Notes: a model not told the origin generated them from the sequence alone. Shown: positions 33,022 through 46,824, counted from the first letter of the stretch. The stretch is DNA of 64,000 bases from Protea cynaroides (GCA_028583415.1 CM053265.1:23568830-23632829), one strand, 5' to 3'. Numbers and translations are program-made.

Positions 33022-34899
33022 TGTAAGCATCCCATTTTTGCCATACCCAGCTGAACAAGGTCTGCTTGATGTGTAGATAACAAAGGAGAGGAGGTCTGTA
33101 AAAATAGGAGAAAGTATAGGAGAGGTGAGTGTAATTCCCCTTAAATCTGACAATCGATCAATTCCTTTGTGCTCCCTATAATGTTTCGAGCCAAACCAAG
33201 GTGATCCCTAGTATGCGTAAATCCGGGTAAACACATATGGTGAGGTTGCGGAATCTAAATAGAAGGTTGGCTTTGAAGTTGTAACGTCGACGCTATTTTC
33301 GACTGGCCCCACAGCAATGTCATGGGCTGCAACTTGCCTGGATGCATAGATTGTTAAATTGTCTTCGAAATGATACTGGAATCACTCAATTCCAATATCA
33401 AATGAAGAAGATATATGCGATTTTAGTGGGATAATAAGTACAAGAGAGGTGAGTGTAACCATTTTTAAGTCCAACAATCGATCAGTCCTTGTGTGCTCCC
33501 TATAGTGTTTTGAGCCGAACCAAAGTGGTCCCTAGTATAAGGGAGTCCAGATGAACACATACGGTCAGGTTCTGGATCCTAATTCAAAGTTTGATTTTGA
33601 AGTTGTAACTTCGAGGCTATTTTCGGCAAGCTCCATAGCAAGGTCATGGGTTGCAACCTGTTTAGATGCATAGGTTATGGAATTATTTTCGAAATGAGAC
33701 CAGAATCACTCAATTCCAATGTCAAACGAAGGAGATATTGTGATTTTAGTCCGATAATAAATGCTAGGGGTTTTCTAAAATGTGCATAATATTTGAGGGT
33801 TTTTTTTTTGTAAATTATCACAAATTGAGGATTTTTGGGAGAATAATCGTAAATTTGATTGATCGAACTTCATTTCGTCATATCTTGATCATCCGACGTC
33901 CAAATCGAACGATTCAAGCACTGTTATTCTCCATTTTCAACCCCCTTCCATATGAAAGTGAAAAATCTGGGATGGAGCTCATCGAAAAATTGCATACTAA
34001 AAAAAGAAAATCGAAATAACTCATAAAATGGAAAAAAGATAGAGGGAAAGTCAGTTTCAGCCCGACCCAGCTCACCCCACACGTGACTGGACCGGTTCAA
34101 AACCTAAGCCAGTCCAACCCGGCCCAGCTCAAACCAAGTGGACCAATTCAATGCAGCCCGTGTGCACATATATATATATATATGAGTTGTTTAGGAAAGA
34201 AAAGAAAGAGGAAAGTAAGGTGAGACGAGTCATGGAGATCCAATATAGGGGTGTTGGGGTTGGTGTTTGAGAAAAATAGAATTAAGAAAGAAGGAATCAC
34301 CGACTATTTTTAGAAAGAAATAAAAAAAAAAAATAGGCAAGTGTCCGGTTTCGAATGAGGGGACTAAGAGAAAGGAAGAAAAGGCCAGCCGTGGGGGTTT
34401 AGTTGGAGAATTGACAAACAAAGAAAGAAGGGATGGTATAGGGTCGGCTTTACCAAAAGGAAAGAAGGGTGAGTGGGACTTTAGGTCGCGGCAACGCAAA
34501 AATGGAAAGAAGGGGGGATGTTAGGTGTCAAAATAATTCAAAAAGAAGAAGAACTTGTTGAGTCGGTGATATAACATGGAAAGAGGGGAGAATGGAAGTT
34601 TTGGTGGGTTGGATTACCAAAAGAGAGAATGGAATTGCCATGCTAGGTGTCGGCAAAATCCGAAGGGTCTTGCTGGTCCCTGAGGACATTAGTTTAGGAA
34701 AGAAGAAATAAAGAAAAAAGCTGGTAAGACAAGGTGCTTAGGTGTCGTGGAAATATGGAAAGGGGTCGGTTATGGGGTTCTCGGTTTTCAAAGGGGAGCA
34801 TAGAGAGAGATTAAGTGAAAGAAAAGAGAGAGAGTTAAGAGAGACTGAGAGAAGTGAATTGGAGTGTAAAAGAGAGAGAACTAATAGGGAAGGAGAGGG
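33022..34899 (-). mobile_element. 3' part of a long-LTR-family LTR (minus)
   Basis: The plus strand opens TGTAAGCATCCCATTTTTGCC, the reverse complement of the end of LTR G, and the following kilobase matches G in reverse. A 324-bp direct duplication is included (33121 and 33445). 34168-34182 is a short (AT)n and 34190-34900 is purine-rich. It is cut at 34900 by the next LTR end. Confidence 0.6.
33121..33755. repeat. Tandem duplication, 324-bp unit
   Basis: Two diverged copies start AGAGGTGAGTGTAA at 33121 and 33445. Both contain GCTCCCTATA, GAAGTTGTAAC, CAATGTCATGGG-like and TCACTCAATTCCAAT blocks in the same order. Confidence 0.85.
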
Positions 34900-37411
34900 T
34901 GTAAGACACCCATTTTGGCCCCTATTCCATTGAGGACATTTTTTGTCATTTAGGTCTTGATAGAGTCTTCATTGCATTTTTATGTTATTATGGAAAAAAA
35001 TATAAAAAAGGGAAAAATCTTTAAAAACAAAAAATTATAAAAAATACAAAAAGAAAAAAAGAAAATGTTGATTTAGTTTGAGCTTAGGTTAGGCTTGTGT
35101 TTAGGATATAGGTCAATGGACTTGGGTTTGTTGTGTTGGGTTTAAGTTAGTGGATTTTAGGTGGTTTGGTTTTAATAGGCTTAGTTTAGGTGTTAATGGC
35201 ATTAAGGTTAATGAGTTTGGGCCAGGATTAGTTTAGGTGTCCATAGGTTTTAGTCAATGGGTTTGGACTGGGTTTAGAATTAGGCAACCATAGATTGTTG
35301 ACAACAGGTTTGGCCGGTGTATGGGTTGTTGTAGTCGATGATAGAGAAAGGCATGGGAAAAAGAGAGTTAATGAGGGCATCGAGTTCCTTTTCTAAAGAG
35401 GGGACAAAACCCTAGCAAATACCCTAAATGTAAGGGGACTCTGAGTTGGACAAAGGGGGTTTTCATCTGAGAGGGTTTACGGCAACAAGGAGAAAAGAGG
35501 GGTTTCCATTCGGTTGCTGTAAGGAAAAGTTGGAGAAGAAAGACGAGATGCAGACAAGAAGAATTAGAAGAAAGAAGAATTAGGGAGTGAGAGGTTGCAG
35601 CCATGAAAAAGGGGGATTAGAGGTGTTGGCCAGGGAGATGCATAAGGGAAGAGGGACTGAGAGCAGGCAGAAGTGAGTGAGAGCAGAGAGGAAGAGGGAA
35701 GAAATAGGCAATGGCTGAGAAGAAGAATGGTTCAAGAAGTTGTAGAAAAGGTAGAAGAAATGAGAAAAAACAGCGGTTGAGTTCTTCCTTGATGGTAAGC
35801 TGTAAGGGTATTAATGATTTTGAGTGAGCTGTTGCACTTCTTGTATCGTCTCTCTTACTCCACTGTAGAGATCGACAAAAAATTTGTGTCATAGGGTTTC
35901 TTAATATTTTAATTTGATTCTTTGATTCATTCACCCAATCTCATTGAGTTCTTCTCTCTCGACCCCATGGGATTGAAATCTGGTGGGAGAAGCAATTTGT
36001 AAGAGGGGTGAGATACAATCGGAGAGTGGGAGAAACCAGGGAGAGAGAGAGGTGTCTATCAGATCTGTGAGAGGAGGTGTGTCGGCTACGTTGAGGAAGA
36101 AGAAGTGAGGAAGAAGAAGAAGAGCAAAGAGAGAAGAGTCGCAGGTGAAATTTGAGAAGTGAGGTCCGGAGAGAGACCGTCGGCTGCAGCAAGAGTGAGA
36201 CTGAGAAAAATCTGGGAAAACCGAAAAAAAAGAGGAGAGGGTTACAGATGCAATGACAGAGAAGAATGGAGCATGGCTGCTGTAAAAGGAGGCCATTCGA
36301 AGAGAGTTCAACTACAGCAGCCGTAGAAAGAAGAAAGGGGAAAGGAGTTCAAATTGCAGGTTAGTCTTCCTAAAATATTTCTATCCTGCAGATGTTGATA
36401 TAGTTTAAATTTTCTAATCAGTTCTATAGTGCCTTCTCGCTATGAATTTGATCCATCTGTTGAATTTTCTGTTCTAAAGTCTGGGTTTAGGTTCTAGATT
36501 CAATAATCTGTTTTCAATTTTGCTGTTGGTATTTCTATCGCTTACTGATTGTTGTCAAAAGCTCCATGGATTTTTCCCTCATAGAACTGAAAGTTCTCTT
36601 TCTAATTTCCAAACCGATTCCAGATTTTGCTATAAATTGCATGCTTCAAAACTTAATCTTCTGGTTTCGATTAAGATCAGAATATTTTTACTTCTCTCTC
36701 TTTTTCTTGTCGTTCCTTTTACTGTCTTGCTTCTTCAATTTTATGGCGGCAGTGATCTGTCACAAGTGGTACATTTGATCTTAGTTGAGTATGTTTGTAT
36801 GGTATATATCTGTTGTACTCCATTTATATTAGATTTGAATGGTGGTGTTGAATATGAATTCCACAGAGGGATCTTAATTTCACCTTTCATTCCTTGATAT
36901 TTTATGCTTGAATTAATGTTAAATTGGAGATGGGTTTGTTCTTAATGCTTGATTGTTGAACATCATCCTTTATATCTGAAATTTTATTCATCTACCTTGC
37001 TTCTTAGTTTAGTCTTTTACCGGTAGTGGTGTTTAACCCTATTTATGCCTCCATGTATTTTCAGTTTATGCTAGAATTGGATTTGGTCTTGTGTTGAAGG
37101 TTGGTTTTTGATATGATTTCCTTTGTGGCATTTAATCTTTGATGCACGTGTGGACGAGATTCTTTTTGCAATTTTCAACAATAAACCTGATTTGGGGCGC
37201 TGGCATTACTTTGGTTCTTACAACGAGATAATTAGGTCTAAGCTTATTATCAATGCAAATTCATGTCTTTGTTTAGCTCATTGATTAGGCCAATTTGTAC
37301 CATTATATTTTGAGTTAAGCTAGTCCAACCTCAAGTCATAGACTGTTTGAATGCATGTCAGACCAGATATACTCCTACAATGGGATTGGTTTAATTATGT
37401 TGGATTGTTTA
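34900..37411 (-). mobile_element. Long-LTR-family LTR O (minus), left part
   Basis: The plus strand opens TGTAAGACACCCATTTTGGCC, matching the reversed terminus of the family. The remainder appears to lie at 49811 to about 51660, which has the 5'-type AGTCGCCACCTAG block in reverse, so element J is inserted in it. The two parts add up to about 4.4 kb, near the 4.9 kb of LTR G. It has A-rich (34985-35070) and GA-rich (35600-36350) stretches; no gene was recognised. Confidence 0.55.
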
Positions 37412-37789
37412 TGTCACAAGCCATTCTGGGGAATCGGGGGTGATCTCCGGATCAACCCTCGTGGCAACCCAAATCTTCCAGCGACCGATAACCAAAATGA
37501 TCTACTAAACAAATCCTACAATCTACACACACAATGTCCACAAGAATCAACAATAGATAATAATATTGTAGCAGAATCATAGAGTTGTAGCGGAATCATA
37601 ATATGGAACATATGCTACTAATAATATCAATACATAGATGGTCTGTTATGTCTTACAAACCGTTTCATAATATCTATCATATTACATACATCCCATCTTA
37701 ATAATTAGAGTAAATCCGAATATGTCCATGTGGATACACCAAACCATCATCTATCCACAGATAGCAAAATCAACAGACAAGGCACTGAT

Positions 37790-39079
37790 TCAGGTCCCGT
37801 AGATGCAATCCCTACAGGTACAGTCCTTGACATGATCTCTTAGAGGAACCCCACCAAGAGAAGCACCTTTAACATCAACAGGGTCCATGACTACAACAAT
37901 AGAAGAAGCTCCTACAATCAAAGCTAAAAGAGATTTGATATCGAGGGGTGAGCTCCCATCCTAGCTCAGCAAGACGTCAGGTATCCAATGCAATCCTATG
38001 CAATAATTTAACGAATGCAGTACATAAGCAAATAAACAAGCAATTATGAGTGTCATACAAGTGTGTATACAATCATGGCTAGCCTGTACCCTAGCGAGGA
38101 TCTTGCCCCATACCCCACCGCCTAAGCTATGCCCCGTACCCCACCGCCTGAGCATATACCCATACCCCACTGCCTGAGTATGTACCCGTACCCCACCGCC
38201 TGAGTACCCTGTACCCCACCGCTTGAGTTTAGTTTCCCTCACTAAAGCACAAGACGTTTGGCCAAGTTGATGTATGATGCACGAGCATATTATAAATAGG
38301 GTTACACCCCAGCAGAGATTCCTGTTCTACTCCAATGAACTGACCATGCATTCGCTAAGGTGTAATCGGGTATATGGCCGCGTCACGTACTCCCATATGC
38401 CATATGATCGTCTACCCCACAACACAACACAATCATCTTCAATCAGTCAATCACCCAACATGACATATGCAAGCATTAAGTAAAACTACACTCTAGCAGG
38501 AATCCCTGTTCTACTCCCATGGATTAACCGCGTCCCCACTAGAGCATAGCATGCCCACATGGCACTTGTATTGTACTCCCACATGCCATACGCCCATCAT
38601 ACAATGTCTCAAATAAGACTATACCCCTACAAAGATCCCCGACTCCCCACTCCATGGTTCGTTGTGTCTCCACTAAGATTCAGTCAATCCCAACGTGAAT
38701 TCATGAAGTCGCCCGTTACATGAACCACCATACATGGGTTGTACCCAAATAGAGAACCTCAGATCCTCACTCCCATGGATCACTATGCCTCTACTAAGGT
38801 ACCAGCCAACAACCAACCACTTGGGCCATGTATTGTGCTCCCACATGCTACATGTCCATCATATGACAATCAATATACATAGTTATTGTTATAATGCAAA
38901 TGCATGAACAGTTATATACATTTCATTGGATGACATGTTATAAAAGAAAAACAACATTCAACACATAACAAGCACACACTCAAACTCTACGTTACCCGAA
39001 TCTTTAGCTGTAGACACCAAAGGTGTTGTTGAACCTTGAAGTCGACAGAAGGCTTTGTCCACTATCCATGGTGTTTTTC
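37790..39079 (-). CDS. LTR-encoded frame, exons 2 and 3, J 3' LTR copy
   Basis: Exon 2 is 39079-38996 (84 nt; acceptor AAATTAG, donor CGG/GTAACG), open in phase with K-T-P-W-I-V-D-K-A-F. Exon 3 is 37911-37790 (122 nt; acceptor GATTGTAG), with V-M-D-P-V-D-V-K-G-A-S-L-G-G, then P-L-R-D-H-V and C-T-C-R-D-C-I-Y-G-T before TGA. It differs from the 5' LTR copy mainly by conservative or silent changes. Exon 1 is not clear in this copy (the donor appears lost). Confidence 0.45.
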
Positions 39080-40097
39080 CTAATTTAATTAAATAAACTT
39101 CATTAGGTTAGTGAACATCTTTTAAACCCGCATGGACAAGTCCTAGAGTCCATGCATGGGTCCCAAGATAAGTTAAGAACCGAAAGGTAGGTATTTCTAA
39201 TCATTCCTAGGCTTATAAGTCAAAATAGACTGAACCGACGGATAAAACCGGTTGGGCTTTCCTCTGGTACATGAGGTCGGTTAACACTTAATTATTTCTT
39301 ATGTATACTAAACCAGGAGATGAATCGGATGATTGATCATTTAGTTGGTCATTCGATTTACATACTGTTTACAGTAGTGAGGGTTCCAATAGGTCATTCG
39401 GAGGCTAGGCCGGGTGATCTATCATCTGGCAATGCCTCTACTTGTAATTAAGCCTATGAGGAGGCATGGCCAAACGGTGAACTTAACCGGTGGAACCTAC
39501 CTGGAGGGTCGTTCTTCTGGTCAGGTGGCTCCGGTTAGGTGACTTCGGTTAGGTGGCTCCAGATAGGAGACTCCAGATATTACTTAATCTATTTAATTAA
39601 GGCATTTGCCTTGGTGGAGGACTGGTTGTGAGTCAACTGGTGTTAGGGCCACTACCAGCCTTTCGGTTCGTGCCTCTGGTTTTAGCTCATAAGCCAAACA
39701 TGAACCAGAGAAGGTTTCCTTTTTGGGGGAAGGTTTTCCACCATGGTTTCCTTTACTCTAAGTGGTGGAAAACACCTACCTACCATTATTGAACACAATG
39801 GGAGTCATTTAGACCCCATTATCATCTCCATTCATGGAGAGGGTGGAAATCTAGGTTTATAGGTCAAGCTTCGGTCGCCATTAATGAGAGCCATAAATGG
39901 TGAGCTTCCACTATGGTCTTTAGCATTCATTCATACAAGAATGAAAGAGGAAGGAAGGGTGAGGACCTAAGTCTAGGAAGACTGATGCTTGAGCTTGTTC
40001 CCAAGCTTGAGCTCCAAGCTTTATGCCTTAGGTTTCTCCCTCAACACTCTCACACTCAAGGCAGCCACAAAAAGGAAAATAAGGAGGAGAACCTCCT

Positions 40098-40105
40098 TAT
40101 TTATA
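40098..40105 (-). promoter_or_regulatory. TATA box, J 3' LTR
   Basis: TATAAATA on the minus strand about 310 bp into the LTR; the equivalent place in the 5' LTR reads CATAAATA. Confidence 0.55.
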
Positions 40106-40412
40106 GCAGCCTATGGAGAGAGAGAGAGTGTCCTATACTTGTTCAACCAGTGGAAGTCAAGTGGAGTATCGTTCATCCGTTATGCCTCCGGTTGAGCTTA
40201 AAATACATTTGGGCTTAGTTTCGTGGGTCTAATTTGATGGTGATGCTTCCTAGGCTTTAAGTACCTCTTTCCACGTGATATAGTATAACTAGGTGATCTA
40301 AGTGGCTGACCCATATCATATGGAAGATCACAAAACAGGGTGCCAAGGGTTGGCATAACAAGACCTGATACGGAGAAATCCGAATCATGATGATTTTGAA
40401 GTGGGTCTTACA

Positions 40413-42580
40413 ATACCACCAATTTGTATAGATTTTGCCCCTGAAATCAGGTCATAGTTGTAAGTTCTTATCCCATGCATATGGTTGTCTTATCATGCAT
40501 CGCAACTCACGAGATCAATACACATGTCAGCTACGGTATCTATCAAATCGAGGGAGTTGAAGGCTTACGAAATTCCCAAAACTTCCTCAAGTCAGCGCAA
40601 GGTCTGTGCTCACACATAGGCGTAACATTCCCAATACTTTTGACAGCCCTGAGCCTCATGCTCCACCGCTCTACAAGAGAGGCATGTAGCAACTTCCTCA
40701 GGTTTTGGTGATGGTGCCCGTTTAGCGGATCGGGTGATTGTCGCATGAGGTGCCTTCGACTTTCTCACCAATAACATTTCGGGGGACCCATACTAGGTGG
40801 CTTTGGGGTCTCAATGGTAGTAGGTGATGGTTCCACCAGAGGCTCTTATTCCCAACTTGAGGCACTTACACACCTCTCATGGTGCTTCATCTTCTAGGGT
40901 TCTCTTCACTTGTTTACCTTTCCCTTATGCTATCGACACCTCCTCTTAAGGCCTTTGATTCCTTGGTTGTGGCACTCGGCTACTATTCACTCAACCATGC
41001 CCCTTTGTTCTTCTTGGAGACTTTGGGGAAGATGCCCCAATAAGCCTGATACTCTGCCAAAATCGATACAGAGGCAGTGCCATCGCGCATAGCCCTAGGA
41101 TCCCTATTATTCTTTGCTGAAACTCACAATGTCACTTGTAAACTATTTTTGTGGCCTCGTCTATCACTGTTGCGACATCTTAAGTGTCCAAACAAAGGTG
41201 AGGTGAAGTCACACTTTGGTCCATTTTGTTACCAGGGCTTTTCGTTCTACGAGTCTTGGCCTTCGAGTAAGCAGAATTAGGGAGTTATAAGCGATCCATT
41301 ACCTAGCACATTCCCAAATCATTAGTAGAACCTCGTTTACAAGACATTCAAGATGAAAACTCAATAATAAACATCCATATGACTAAAATCTCAAGATACA
41401 CTTATGCATTTCTGATCCTTAAATAAATTGGCACATAATTCATTATATCCAACTTCATGTATTTTTTTTTTTCATGAAATACTACTCAAGTGATTGTGTC
41501 TAGGCGTATTAAATACTAATCCAGTAAGGCTTTTCACTACTTTAGTTCTCCTATTGTTCTTCCAACATTATACATCTTAGCCACCGTATTTCATGCTCTT
41601 CTGTTGGCTAAGTAAAATCCTCTTTCCCACGTAACTATGCCTTACATATACCTTTCATATGCCACAATCTGACGGTCAGTAATCGCATGGTAAAATCATT
41701 TACCACAATTTAAGTTACATCCTCATTCAACATTCTCTTACGTCACTACTTAGTTCGATAAGTCACATGATGAGTGTGCACCAAGGAATTGGATTACTTG
41801 ATGGAGGCAACATTCGAATTCCTTGTGCATACTAAAATCATGCGAGGGTAAATAAAACATTTCTAATTGTTATGCAAATATCATGCCTGGGACAATTTAA
41901 AATGGCTCATAATCGAAGGGTTACCTTGGTCGTATAGCTCCGTGTTGCTACTTTTCCTTGGGTCAAGGTCTGGGCAGTCTATCCTTATCTCTCTCGGTAA
42001 TGCTTCTTCATGCAGCCAAACCCTCTCAGACCCTTCAAATGGTTTCGAGCAACATCGGATCGGGTTCCCTACGTTGCAGAGCATAGTTAGCCATGAAGGC
42101 TTCTTGAAAAATGTCCCAAGTTATGACCCCATGGGGCAGTAGAAAGGTGGGTTGAGTCATTTGCCACCATTCATATGGCGCGCCCACCAGTTGGTAGGTA
42201 GTACACATTATCTTCTGGGCATCTGAACAGTGGAGGCCACCTATAGCTGATTCCGTGATGCGAATCTAATTCCCTGCGTGGAAGGAACTTGCACAGGTTC
42301 TATTGAATTGCTCTGGGTCCAATTATTGAAAACCCACAATTGTGTTCTCCACAGTATTTGGGTCTACATCATGAAACAGGAAAAAAGGTGGTAGCTCCCT
42401 ATTAGCCCCATTAGGTTCACTGATTGGTGGAGGCCGATAGATGGCCAACAAGTTTGTTGTGACATGTTGATGCTCTTCTAGGTCATTACGCAAAGCGGGT
42501 GCCTTGGAGCTAGGCTTCCCATTAAGATGCTTGGACGATAACATGTTGCTTAGCCTTGGGTAAAATCTGAAAAAGTACAA
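40413..42580 (-). pseudogene. gag of element J
   Basis: The N-terminal part, 42580-42323, contains R-N-D-L-E-E-H-Q. The Retrotrans_gag core, 42220-42045, reads Y-Q-L-V-G-A-P-Y-E-W-W-Q and T-W-D-I-F-Q-E-A-F, diagnostic of Ty3/gypsy gag. A zinc knuckle C-x2-C-x4-H-x4-C is at 40684-40643, and a second, decayed one lies just upstream at about 40800-40760 (one Cys is a stop). Frameshifts separate the parts. Right after the knuckles comes the purine tract, so pol is missing by deletion or by design. Confidence 0.8.
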
Positions 42581-43158
42581 TTCAAATACCTAAGATTAAG
42601 GTCAATTTATCACAAAATTTAAAGGGAATTAATATTACGTGCCACATAAATTTATAGGGAATGTTTAAGGATTAGATCAAAAATTTCTGCAGGGCATATG
42701 CATTAATTCAAGCGGCATGGCAATCCTTGTCCTTATAACAGTTATGGGGTAGGGTGCCAAAGGTTAGTATGCAAAGATTTCAATTGGGGTACCCCCAATT
42801 TATATGAACAAAGCCCTAGGTAAGAGGGTAAAGTAATTGGGTAAATCCCCAATCCATCAATCGGAGGATCTGCCAATAGCTCGTGCATCCGGTTAATACC
42901 ATTTAGCCGGTTCTCAGACTATCACAATTTTAACTCTTCCAGAATATTTTTTGGAGGTAGTGGTGGATGATCGGTCATCCGGTTAGTCATCTGGTTAATT
43001 ACCCCAATTATACCGGGGGATCGAGATTGAATAATGGTCTATCGGTCATGTTCGTGGCTCTGATTATTTTGGGTGGCAAAACCCAAAGATTTCTGACTCT
43101 TGGTCTAACCGGCAGCGACGGTTAAGTTACTGGTCTCCCAGTACTATGGAATTCACTT

Positions 43159-43168
43159 TTTATAAAAG
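43159..43168 (+). promoter_or_regulatory. TATA box of the antisense gene in element J
   Basis: TTTATAAAAG on the plus strand, about 150 bp before a strong splice donor (CATTACAG/GTATTTTCC, GT at 43312) and 1.55 kb before the start codon. It lies between gag and the antisense frame, pointing away from gag. A similar arrangement exists in element E. Confidence 0.55.
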
Positions 43169-43189
43169 GGCTTAAGGGCCCTCATTTTG

Positions 43190-46100
43190 GCCCTACACCA
43201 ACTGCCAAGTGGAAGAACACAAGGGACAAGGCTCTAGCGATCACCCCCAGTGCTCCCCTACTCACTTTTCTGGCTATTTAGTGATTTCCCTGCCTACATT
43301 CGACATTACAGGTATTTTCCTTTCTCTTCTCCCTCATTTTATTCCTTGCAATGCATTTGGTTTTGATTTCTTGGGGTTCTCATGGTTTTAACCGAAATAG
43401 AGGAGCCCCATGCACTTAGCTCCACTAATCGAGTGGGGGCTTTTGTATGACCTACTTTGATGGTCTGTTCGAAGGTTTTGGCCAGCCTTAATGACCTCAG
43501 TTGCTCGATAAGGGCACTAACACCCACTAAACTAGGGTGTCCAGCCATCTCAGTATGGTTTTTGGCCCTTCAAAGGCAAACACTGCAGCCTTATCACCTG
43601 CAAACTAAGGAAGCATTGTGTCCCCCACCTTAGTATTCCTATAGTGGTGATTTGGTTGGTCTTAGAGATAATGCTCAATTGGCACTACCCACCATTTTCG
43701 GTTACGGTGTGATCTTGGTCCTTCCTAAGCCACACCTAATGTATTGCATAACGTTGCCCTTTCGTATCATTTTGGTGTACAGCCAATACTCTCGGTTTAT
43801 TCACATGATGTTCATGCATTATTCCATCATTCATCTTAAATCATCCACAACCCAATTAAAATAAAAATATTGCTTACTTTATGCCATATACTAATACTGT
43901 CCCCTTGGATTGATCACATAGTGGCCTGTATACGATCAAATGACCTTGAGGGAATTTCCTTTTGATACAGATTAGTTATACTTTCTAGCCATGATAAGGA
44001 ACTCCTCACCTATATGATTTGGGTGCTGTGCAATCCATTGACCACATCATGGCATCCATTGTATCATGCATAGCCCATTCCAAAAATCTGGCTCATTTTT
44101 GGCCATGCACACTATGCACATTGCATCGGTAACACTTGACCTAGTACATTGCATGCTTACCCTCAACTAGACGGTTGCATACGGTTTACATTAGGCTGTC
44201 CATTTAGTTGGACACCAAGCTGGCCATAAAATTTTCCTTTCATTACTAAGTCAGGCAAAAATCCCAAAACAACACCCCTATCCGTGGTAGCTCTCCAACC
44301 ATATCTGGACCCATGTTACATCGACATGGTATGACACCAGTCAGTTACCCCCGATATCAAAATTTGTGCATTACACCCTGCATTGCACTTCCACAATATT
44401 CCATAATTAACATTCCATTGACTTCTTCCTTGAAACCTTCATTTAGTGACGCAGTAGACAGGGGTGACAACAAGTCAATAGGCTCAACCAGTCATCCACA
44501 TTTTTCTCTAACTTAGGGTTCACTACCCTCAATTTATAAGATAAACCATGGTCATTAAAATCATGCATTGCCCATCTGCATTCCATACATCCATTAAAAT
44601 GAATCTAATCAATTTCATGTCTCTTAAATTATCCCATTTATTCCTCCATTATGTTTCACCTCTCATCCTATTTGTTCATCATACTAACTCAAATGTATCT
44701 TCCCCTTTTTAGTATCATGGCCCCTAAGAGAGAGGCCGTGCCAGTGATACAGCGTTATGATGTCTCACGGTTTATTTCCTTTCACGCTAGCAAATGCTAG
44801 GATAGATTTGGCCAAGCCAAGATAGTGGCTGCCCGATGCGTACACTTTGAGGAGCTGGTCAGATTTGGCCTTTACGATGCTTTTGATCACTTTAATGGAC
44901 ACCAGCCATGCGCATTTAGGACGACACTTATCCAAACTTGGTGCACCACTTCTTTTACAACCTTGGCCAACAGGTGGACGAGGTGACAGGCGAATTGACA
45001 TTGACCAGTAGGGTCAAGGGGATAGACATCTCCCTGACAGTTGCCTCTCTGGCAGCCATACTGGACATCTCGCTTGATGGGGAGTAGATCTACAAGGCTC
45101 CCAGGGAGTCTTTAGGCATGCCTGAGGGTGAGTTCATGCAAATGAGATAGGTGCTTACCCGACCTGAAATGATAGGGACAGAGCACGGGAAGGAGTCATC
45201 CTTCAAGCCTACACCCAGACTACTCAATCGGATCATGTAACACAACATCATCACCAAATCTAGTTAGAAAGGAATTAAACTAGTTCTGCATGTTCTTAAC
45301 AAATCGTCTAGTGTAGAGGAGACCTGTGTGCCTCCCTTTTTTGATTCTTTACACCATCTATTATACATTCCTTCACTTGCCCTACAAGGGCCACTTACCC
45401 TACAAGGGCCACACATCTCTTGACCCACATCTTTGTATACTTCGGAGTGAGCTTGGAGGGAGAGGTCGTCTAGAATGGAAAGGAATCGTCTATGCTCAAC
45501 TGGGATACCGTCACTCATATGCCTCTCAATGACATAGTCATAGAGGATCCCATCCTTAAGGCATACCCCAGATCACCTGGAGCAGCATAGCCTTCCAAGA
45601 GAGCAATAACAGCAGCAGCATCAGCAGCAGCTAGAGCAGGAGAGGGCACCAATCGTGGTGTCAAGATAGTAGAGGTGGCATCATATTTGTCTTCTAGTGA
45701 TGAGGATGAGTATGATGATGAGGATGCAGACAGCGAGGACGGTGATGGAGAAAGAGAGGACAGTGAGGGTGGTGATTACATGGATGTGGACACTTCTTCT
45801 TACCCTGGAGATGTACTCGCAATTGCTAGTACTAGAGTAGCCCCTGCAGCTACTCGTACCTGAGAGACACCACTAGCTGTTGGTACTTCTAGGCCATCTG
45901 TAGCCACCCCATCATTGACACCAATGGTTAACTTGGGTCAGGTGTTAAAGGTACTCCAACTCATGCATGGCATGCTGGAGAAGATCACTAATGGTAGGCT
46001 AGGTTGGAGAAATTGGTGGGGGCTATGGAGATCAACTTGAGGGATTCAAGGCCCAGGTTTGGTGAGGTAGAGACTCAGACTGGCACTACGGACATGCATG

Positions 46101-46417
46101 TAGGCTATATCCATGATGCGATGGTCACTGTCGGCCACTTGCATCACTATATTCAGCGTAGGCCTCTTGTTACTTCAACTCCTTTGAGCGTTCCCCTGTC
46201 AGTACCTCAGCAGGATATGCCCTCACCTTCTATCCCATCGAATGTCCCTTCAGCACCTGTAGTACAAAGTGTTTCACAACCATCCTCTCCTCTTGATGCA
46301 CCGATAGTACCTACAGCTCAGAGTGATTCTTCGCCATCACTCCCTGATTACGTGCCTTTTACTTCAGAACCCCTTACTAGAACCAAGCTTCCTGCCTCAT
46401 CGAGTAGACCTCAGTAG
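43190..46417 (+). pseudogene. Antisense gene of element J (plant transposon-protein type)
   Basis: Proposed noncoding exon about 43190-43311, intron 43312-44712 (acceptor CCCCTTTTTAG), ATG at 44717 opening M-A-P-K-R-E. Then R-C-V-H-F-E-E-L-V-R-F-G-L-Y-D and, after a frameshift near 44950, L-V-H-H-F-F-Y-N-L-G and V-K-G-I-D-I-S-L. Next are an Asp/Glu-rich run (about 45690-45790), a helical part (M-L-E-K-I-T-N) and a Pro/Ser-rich tail ending S-S-S-R-P-Q at TAG 46415-46417. The family resembles putative plant transposon proteins/Athila ORF1; the role is unknown. Several stops and frameshifts show decay. It ends about 410 bp before the PBS. Confidence 0.72.
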
Positions 46418-46824
46418 ACAGAGACCTGATCTATCCTTTTATTTTGTTCATCATACGTACATAAGGTAACTATCCTGGTTTTGGATTGTACCCTACTTGA
46501 CTTATGCACATCATCCTTCTTTTTATTTATATTTGTATTTTTGTTTACTTTTTGCGATGATCAGGAGTTGTATCTGGGATCACGGTCTGGATTATGGGCC
46601 GTATCTTAATTTTTGTACTTAACCGTATATATATATATCTTTTTATTCTTAGTTCATACTGTGCATTATGTTATTTCTTTAGTTCTTGTAATGTGATGCA
46701 ACCTAACTTACTATTTTCCTTACTACTTATTGGTTCATAAAAAATTTTAATCATCCTGGGTATCTATCCCGATACATAGAAATGTATGTGCAAGAGAAGT
46801 CTATAGGTAGAGTAAGAATGGTTA

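Larger units (their letters stand above)
37412..40412 (-). mobile_element. 3' LTR of element J
   Basis: Minus strand TGTAAGACCCACTT...GGCTTGTGACA. TATA box at 40105-40098. At 38107-38226 there are about four 26-bp units containing TACCCCACCGCCTGAG. At 38290-38880 there are four looser modules (ATCCC..CTACTCCCATGGAT..ATGCC). Confidence 0.9.

Noticed and set aside
34742..36311. Arg/Glu- and Ser/Leu-rich frames
   Set aside because: Arise from GA/CT-rich LTR sequence; no domain and no consistent frame.
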